Origin: JBNJFY01 sp051747265
Lineage (GTDB): Bacteria > Bacteroidota > Rhodothermia > Balneolales > Balneolaceae
NCBI GenBank assembly: GCA_051747265.1
Contig: JBNJFY010000004.1
Span: forward strand, 248,001-312,000
DNA: 64,000 nt
Direction of reading: 5' to 3'
Part shown: in pieces, positions 59,136 to 64,000 of the stretch
Position numbering within the stretch: the stretch's first letter is position 1
How the letters are laid out: each line of letters opens with the position of its first letter
Notes under the pieces: model-generated
What the model was told of the DNA's origin: nothing
What the model saw: only the letters and a program-made list of their open reading frames with translations
The model's database searches: none
Translations under genes and position numbers: made by a program

Positions 59136-62096
59136 ATGATTTCATTTACTCGAACTCTTCCCATTTTACGGCAGTGGCTTATTCCATTATCACTGCTTGT
59201 ATTTTTAGTCATTTTCTCAACACCGGTAACTTTATTGGGACAATCCGAAGGCGCTATTGCATTTACCGGTTTCAATGCCGATGGGGATGACGATTTCGCT
59301 TTTGTAGTAGTAGAAGAGTTGCCCGCAAATACAGATATCTTTTTTACGGATGAGGAATGGGACGGAACACAATTTGGTACGGGAGAAGATGATATCGTTT
59401 GGAATACGGGGGGGACGGCTATAGAGCCAGGAACTATTATCATATTTAATGATATCACCACCAATGGAACAATGACTGTGACTACTGGAAGTATTGTTCA
59501 GGGGAGTATGAACTTGGCGGGTTCATCGGAAGCACTATTTGCTTATACCAGTAGTGACGGCAATACTCGCAATGTGGATACTTTTTTAGCGGCAATTTCT
59601 AATAATGTTACTGAATACGACGGAACGAATGGAACCTTGACCGGTACAGGATTAACACAAGGTACTACCGCTATATTGTTGTCCACAAATATTGATGTAG
59701 CTGAATACACAGGAGCCAGAAGTGGCCAAACATTGAGTGGTTATTTATCTCTGCTCAATGATGTTGGAAATTGGGAGGAATATAATGGCAGTGGTGATCA
59801 ATCAGCAAGCATTCTTCCATTTGATGATACCGCGTTTTCTTTACTGGATCTTCCCACAGTAACATTTGCCAATAGTTCTGTAACCGTAAATGAAGCTGTT
59901 GGAACGACTACACTCACTGTTCAATTAGATGAGTCTAACGGTACGGCTGTAGATGTAGATGTGGTCTACAAAGTTGCGAATAGTACCGCTTCCCTAGATG
60001 ATTTAGATAGCTATAGTACACAAACCGTCAGTTTTACATCCGGAGCTCAAGATGGGGCTACCCAAGATGTGAGCATCACCATTACTGATGATAGTGAATA
60101 TGAAGGTGATGAGATTGCCGTTTTCAAGCTGGAACAAAATACCGCGGGTTCTATTGTGGGACCATCTCAAGCAACGATAACCATTGAAGATAATGATACG
60201 CCGGATATCGTATTGGCCGAGGTCCATTCTGATCCAGATGCTACTACAGGGGATGCCAATGGCGATGGCGTTGCCGATACTGATGCCGATGAATTTATTG
60301 AGTTGGTTAACAATGAGTATGAACCGATAGATATATCCAACTGGTCTATTTCGGATGCAATCAGTGAACGCTTTACTTTTCCCGAGGGAACTATTTTCCC
60401 AGCGCGAGGGGTCATTGTGATATTCGACGATGGCACACCTACCGGATATTTCGGTGGGGCTCAGATTTATACGGCCGGAGAATTAAGTCTGAATAATGCA
60501 ACTGATGATATCATTCTAAAAAATTCAGAGGGTACGACCGTAAAGTCATATACTTACACCGGAGCAGATAATGATCAATCGGTAGTCCTAGATGGCACTG
60601 ATAATCGGTCGGGTACTTATGTTCAGCATAGTTCGATATCTGGAAGTGTTGGGGACTATAGTCCGGGGGTTACGGCTACGGGTGGGCTGTATAACGAAGA
60701 TTTGCATGTTAATGGAACATCGGGTTGGCGTATGTTATCCGCGCCGGTGGCCGATTGGGAATTGACTAATTTAGATGATGATATCCCACTGCAGGGAATT
60801 GGAAATAGTGACGATTTGAATATTTATACATCATATAATGGCAGTAGTTTTGTAGGTCCTTCCAGTATTAATGACCAGTTAAATAGTGGAGAAGGTTTTA
60901 TTGTATACGTATTTAATAATGATATAGGGGGATCCTCACAGTTGCCTGTTCAAGTAGATATCGGGTCGGGCACTGAACCTGGTTCTGATGTATCGGTTTC
61001 GCTTCATAGTAATGGCGATTTATGGAATCTGGTTGGCAATCCATATAAATCACCTATTGATGTTACCGCTATTACTACCACTGGTGGTACACTGGCCAGC
61101 GGTGTTGGACAGATTTGGGATAATGAGAGTAGTTCTTACATAACTACGACCACAAATGGTGATAAGGTATTACCTTGGCAAGGAGTTTTTGTCCAAAATA
61201 CCGACGCAACTTCCCTTACCATACCTACCTCGGCTAAGACAACAGGGAATGATGCTCGGTTGTATAAAGAAAAGTCTGAACAAGCATATATTCATTTCAC
61301 GCTATCTGCTGATGAAAGTAATGAAGGAAAGCAGATTTCAGATCGTTCAACCGTACTATACTTCAGCGATGAAGCTACTCATGAGTGGGATATAATGGAC
61401 GCTCAAAAATTGAGTCCTTTATCTAGTGAATACGTGCTCATGAACTTGAAAGGAACCCGTGATGGAGAGGTGATCAGTAAAGCTCAAGAATCACGACCGA
61501 TGCAATTAGATGGGGCCGTTCGCATTCCGGTTGAGTTCCAAACTACGTTAGATAAGGGGCAACTGACTTTAACTTGGGAATTTAATGGCGTGATCCCTGA
61601 TAATTGGACGGTTGTATTACATGATTACCTAAGTGGAACCGAATATGATTTAAAAGCAAATCAATCGATTACTGTCCCAGTCGAAGCAGCCGTACAAAAT
61701 GAACAAAAAACCAAGGGACAGGCCACGCCGGGAACTAACGTTTCGTGGAGTAGCTCAGACGACAGTGGATTCGAAATTGTCATCAGTCCAGATGCTATAA
61801 CAAATATTGATAAACCTACGGTCGAAGATCCTGAAGGAATTAAACTACTTCCCAACTATCCCAATCCTTTTAATCCAACCACGCAAATCAGTTACTATCT
61901 ACCACAACAGAGCCGGGTGAAGCTAGCCGTCTATAATGTAGTTGGCCAAATGGTAGCCGAACTGGAAAACGGTGTGGTCGGCGCTGGTGAACATTCGGTT
62001 AGCTGGACAGCCACCGATATCCCCAGCGGTATTTATATTTACCAGCTGGAAGTAGGTGCCGAAGTCTTCACTCGAAAAATGACGCTGATTAAGTAG
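59136..62096 (+). CDS. T9SS-exported surface protein with Calx-beta, lamin-tail and type A sorting domains
   Basis: A 986-residue multidomain protein. Order: signal peptide (1-36, PVTLLGQ-SE); an AIAFTGFNADGDDDFAFVV domain (about 38-235) common in such surface proteins; a Calx-beta domain (about 240-353, VTVNEAVGTTTLTV ... DDSEYEGDEIAVFKL ... ATITIEDND); a lamin-tail domain (about 355-490, DEFIELVNNEYEPIDISNWSISD); further beta domains; and a C-terminal T9SS type A sorting domain (about 903-986, LLPNYPNPFNPTTQISYYLP ... GIYIYQLEVGAEVFTRKMTLIK). The sorting domain directs export through SprA and attachment or release at the surface. An Asp-rich DANGDGVADTDAD loop near 373-385 suggests Ca2+ binding. 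ATG 59136 gives the signal peptide directly. Confidence 0.9.
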   Translation: MISFTRTLPILRQWLIPLSLLVFLVIFSTPVTLLGQSEGAIAFTGFNADGDDDFAFVVVEELPANTDIFFTDEEWDGTQFGTGEDDIVWNTGGTAIEPGTIIIFNDITTNGTMTVTTGSIVQGSMNLAGSSEALFAYTSSDGNTRNVDTFLAAISNNVTEYDGTNGTLTGTGLTQGTTAILLSTNIDVAEYTGARSGQTLSGYLSLLNDVGNWEEYNGSGDQSASILPFDDTAFSLLDLPTVTFANSSVTVNEAVGTTTLTVQLDESNGTAVDVDVVYKVANSTASLDDLDSYSTQTVSFTSGAQDGATQDVSITITDDSEYEGDEIAVFKLEQNTAGSIVGPSQATITIEDNDTPDIVLAEVHSDPDATTGDANGDGVADTDADEFIELVNNEYEPIDISNWSISDAISERFTFPEGTIFPARGVIVIFDDGTPTGYFGGAQIYTAGELSLNNATDDIILKNSEGTTVKSYTYTGADNDQSVVLDGTDNRSGTYVQHSSISGSVGDYSPGVTATGGLYNEDLHVNGTSGWRMLSAPVADWELTNLDDDIPLQGIGNSDDLNIYTSYNGSSFVGPSSINDQLNSGEGFIVYVFNNDIGGSSQLPVQVDIGSGTEPGSDVSVSLHSNGDLWNLVGNPYKSPIDVTAITTTGGTLASGVGQIWDNESSSYITTTTNGDKVLPWQGVFVQNTDATSLTIPTSAKTTGNDARLYKEKSEQAYIHFTLSADESNEGKQISDRSTVLYFSDEATHEWDIMDAQKLSPLSSEYVLMNLKGTRDGEVISKAQESRPMQLDGAVRIPVEFQTTLDKGQLTLTWEFNGVIPDNWTVVLHDYLSGTEYDLKANQSITVPVEAAVQNEQKTKGQATPGTNVSWSSSDDSGFEIVISPDAITNIDKPTVEDPEGIKLLPNYPNPFNPTTQISYYLPQQSRVKLAVYNVVGQMVAELENGVVGAGEHSVSWTATDIPSGIYIYQLEVGAEVFTRKMTLIK

Positions 62097-62108
62097 GCGT
62101 AAAGATTA

Positions 62109-62133
62109 CATAAGAAGAAGTTGCATTCTTATG
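62109..62133 (+). terminator. possible terminator after the T9SS cargo gene
   Basis: CATAAGAA (62109-62116) and TTCTTATG (62126-62133) form a perfect 8-bp stem around 9 bases, 13 bp beyond the stop. The stem is AT-rich and no long T tract follows, so it would be weak. Confidence 0.35.
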
Positions 62134-62208
62134 AAATGATCTGTTTAATCAAACTGTTCAATACACTTAAATACAATCCTAAGTAACAGAGCGTAGACGT
62201 ACTAAATA

Positions 62209-63030
62209 ATGCAATACAAAAATATTCAGGGCATCGAAGTTCCTGAAATTGGTTTAGGTACCTATAAACTGAGAGGAAGAAATTGTGAGGACACTGTCGT
62301 AAAAGCCCTGGATCTCGGCTATAGACATATTGATTCGGCAGAAATGTATGAAAATGAGTTGGAGATTGGCCAAGCCATCTCCAAATCCACAGTGGATCGC
62401 GATGAGATTTTCCTCTCCACCAAAATATGGCACAACAATCTGGAATATGATGATGTGCTACAAACCGTAGAAGATACTCTTCGCAAACTGCAGACCCCTT
62501 ATGTGGATTTATTAATGATCCACTGGCCAAATCCACAAGTAGATCTACAAAGGACGATTGAGGCAATGCTAGTGCTGCGGGATCAGGGAAAAGCAATGAA
62601 TATTGGAGTGAGTAATTTCAATATGAAACTGCTTAAAGAGGCTAATGAAGAAATTCGTGCCCCTATTTTCTGCAATCAGATTGAGTATCATCCGCTGTTA
62701 GGTCAGTTCGATATGCTGGATTACGCGGCTGAAAATGACATTATGATTACGGCTTATAGTCCGCTGGCTCAAGGAAAGGTGTTGGATAACGCCAAATTAA
62801 AAGAGATTGGCGAAAACCATGGAAAAACGGCTTCACAAGTGGCCTTAAGATGGTTAATCGAGCAAGAGCAAGTGGTGGCCATCCCTAAAGCTTCATCGGA
62901 AGACCATCTCCAGGAGAATATCGATATCTTCGATTTTGAACTTACCGATGATGAGTTTTTCGCCATTGATGATCTGAATAAAGATACCCGTCTGGTTAGT
63001 CCCAGTTTTGCCCCAAATTGGGATGAATAA
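62209..63030 (+). CDS. aldo/keto reductase
   Basis: An NADPH-dependent (alpha/beta)8 reductase of 273 residues. The catalytic tetrad is intact: D42 and Y47 in HIDSAEMYENE, K72 in LSTKIW and H105 in LLMIHWPNP. NADP-binding segments SNFNMKLL, QIEYHPLL, YSPLAQG and the C-terminal VAIPKASSEDHLQENIDIFDFEL are present. It is of the AKR5 (2,5-diketo-gluconate reductase) type; aldehyde or sugar substrates are likely but not resolved. Standalone, with about 250 non-coding bases behind it (63031-63282) in which I saw no gene or repeat. Confidence 0.9.
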   Translation: MQYKNIQGIEVPEIGLGTYKLRGRNCEDTVVKALDLGYRHIDSAEMYENELEIGQAISKSTVDRDEIFLSTKIWHNNLEYDDVLQTVEDTLRKLQTPYVDLLMIHWPNPQVDLQRTIEAMLVLRDQGKAMNIGVSNFNMKLLKEANEEIRAPIFCNQIEYHPLLGQFDMLDYAAENDIMITAYSPLAQGKVLDNAKLKEIGENHGKTASQVALRWLIEQEQVVAIPKASSEDHLQENIDIFDFELTDDEFFAIDDLNKDTRLVSPSFAPNWDE

Positions 63031-63282
63031 AGTTATATAGCATTATCTATTAGGGGCTTACCCAATAGGTGGTCCCTATTTCCTGGTTATATATTCTGAA
63101 TGCAGAAACATTTAATGTCTATTTATGGATAGGAAATGGAGATGACGTGGGGATCTTTTTAGTGTTTCTTGAATGCATTGACATTGGATTCACATAGGCA
63201 CTTGAGCATGCAATGATTTGGAGGAAAAGCCAGGGAAATATGATCTGGGGTAACGATAAGAAAATGCACGGATGAGATTCAA

Positions 63283-64000
63283 CTAGCTATGATATCTGAT
63301 TTTAGCCTTGCTAATCTCTTTATCCTCATCATTTTTTAATACCACGGAGATAAATTGCTCCTTATGTATTGCCCATACATGTAATACATCGCTCAAATAG
63401 GCTTCATGTAAAAAAGTAATATCCCATTCAGAAATGCTGTTTTGCGATATATCATATTGCTTGCATATAGCATTCTCAATGATCCGGGTGTAAACGGCGT
63501 TGTTTACATGCCGATTAACATCGATATCACTGGGTTGGATCGGATAGGAATCGATTTTTGTGAGATTGTCCTCAGGAAAGGAAATTCGATTCCGATCAAC
63601 ATCAATAAGATGCTCTTCCCGAATCGCACGATGGTTTAGCAAGGTTTCTGGTAGTCGAACGGGACGGCGCCGATTCAGATCTATAATCATCCAATAGCTT
63701 AACGCACGGCCCAGCTCTTGATGGTCAGAAGAGCATAGCTTGAAATCGCGATAGGCTCGTAACCCATCTGCACCTGATGGCCAAGTCTGAATATTAATCA
63801 GCTCTCTCCATTTCGGATAACGATCCATCTGGATAACCAGACGTTGAAGGACCCAGGTTTGATTCTGCTCTAATAGGTCACTTATGTCAAACCTAAGTTG
63901 TTGGGCGTGGTAACCAGCAGTTTCTTGGAGATAGTTGTTAATTGAGTAGAGCGAAGCAATGCCCTGTGTGGTGGTTTCGTAGCTTCTAACTTGATATGCT
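63283..64000 (-). CDS. acyl-ACP thioesterase, FatA/FatB-like (partial, 5' end outside window)
   Basis: The frame reads leftward from the window edge to the stop at 63283, giving about 239 residues. Upstream of Met at 63828 the frame stays open and homologous: VRSYETTTQGIASLYSIN, NYLQETAGYHAQQL and WVLQRLVIQMDRYPKW are the thioesterase N-terminal hotdog, so the Met is internal. The second hotdog has the catalytic-type DVNRHVNNAVYTRII (Asp, Asn, His). Such enzymes release fatty acids from acyl-ACP. The true start is probably only a few codons beyond base 64000. Confidence 0.88.
   Translation of the reverse strand, partial: AYQVRSYETTTQGIASLYSINNYLQETAGYHAQQLRFDISDLLEQNQTWVLQRLVIQMDRYPKWRELINIQTWPSGADGLRAYRDFKLCSSDHQELGRALSYWMIIDLNRRRPVRLPETLLNHRAIREEHLIDVDRNRISFPEDNLTKIDSYPIQPSDIDVNRHVNNAVYTRIIENAICKQYDISQNSISEWDITFLHEAYLSDVLHVWAIHKEQFISVVLKNDEDKEISKAKIRYHS

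Noticed and set aside
63031..63282. TAGGGG ... CCCTA palindromic patch behind the aldo/keto reductase gene
   Set aside because: Arms of only five or six bases with a long spacer and no T tract; likely chance.

Overview
The window reads as ordinary chromosome from a Gram-negative, didermic, aerobic-type heterotroph of the Balneolota/Rhodothermota side of the Bacteroidota (FCB) group. The support is a full-length SprA (the type IX secretion translocon), a secreted protein ending in a YPNPFNPTT-type T9SS sorting domain, many DUF5916/SPOR/beta-barrel envelope proteins typical of that group, weak Shine-Dalgarno usage, and a true flagellin, which is rare in Bacteroidota but present in Balneolota. 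The phylum call is inference from gene content. I see no tRNA, rRNA, CRISPR array, prophage or complete insertion sequence.

Layout. 1-14654: envelope biogenesis and translation-linked genes (LptF/G permease, sprA, lnt, rsmI, a VOC enzyme, then two tandem outer-membrane barrel proteins with SPOR-like ends). 14898-19694: housekeeping (grpE-dnaJ, purK-purE, prfA). 19745-22911: three glycosyltransferases in one run. 22933-33096: central metabolism (pckA, agmatine-to-putrescine genes aguB and aguA, gatB, a thioredoxin-fold lipoprotein, tpiA, purD, an NHL protein). 33174-40648: a surface-oriented block with an acidic beta-repeat protein, an unknown outer-membrane barrel, a 947-residue flagellin behind a textbook sigma-28 promoter, and LuxE-like and LuxC-like genes directly behind the flagellin. 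40645-48899: DUF5916 barrel, leuS, a GH3-family protein, citrate synthase. 49043-56279: a six-gene leftward unit (maf, TPR protein, unknown secreted protein, mazG, GT-C membrane glycosyltransferase, GtrB-like glycosyltransferase). 56384-64000: DUF3098, DUF92, a dicarboxylate/amino-acid symporter, a T9SS cargo protein, an aldo/keto reductase and a partial acyl-ACP thioesterase.

How the parts work together. SprA would export the T9SS cargo at 59136. Lnt and LptF/G serve lipoproteins and LPS. GrpE and DnaJ serve DnaK. PurK/PurE/PurD are three steps of purine synthesis. AguA and AguB together convert agmatine to putrescine. The GtrB-like/GT-C pair looks like a lipid-carrier glycosylation module. 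Maf and MazG are both house-cleaning nucleotide pyrophosphatases and share one operon.

Most unusual points: (1) the sigma-28 promoter-flagellin-LuxE-LuxC arrangement, which suggests acyl chemistry co-expressed with the flagellar filament; (2) a glycosyltransferase whose conserved N-terminus is only reachable from a non-canonical ATT start or by a frameshift; (3) a pair of about 125-129 bp MITE-like elements, one intact with terminal repeats and a possible target duplication, one decayed; (4) terminator hairpins shared between convergent genes, one of them encoded inside the last codons of a glycosyltransferase; (5) a thioredoxin-fold lipoprotein without its redox cysteines.
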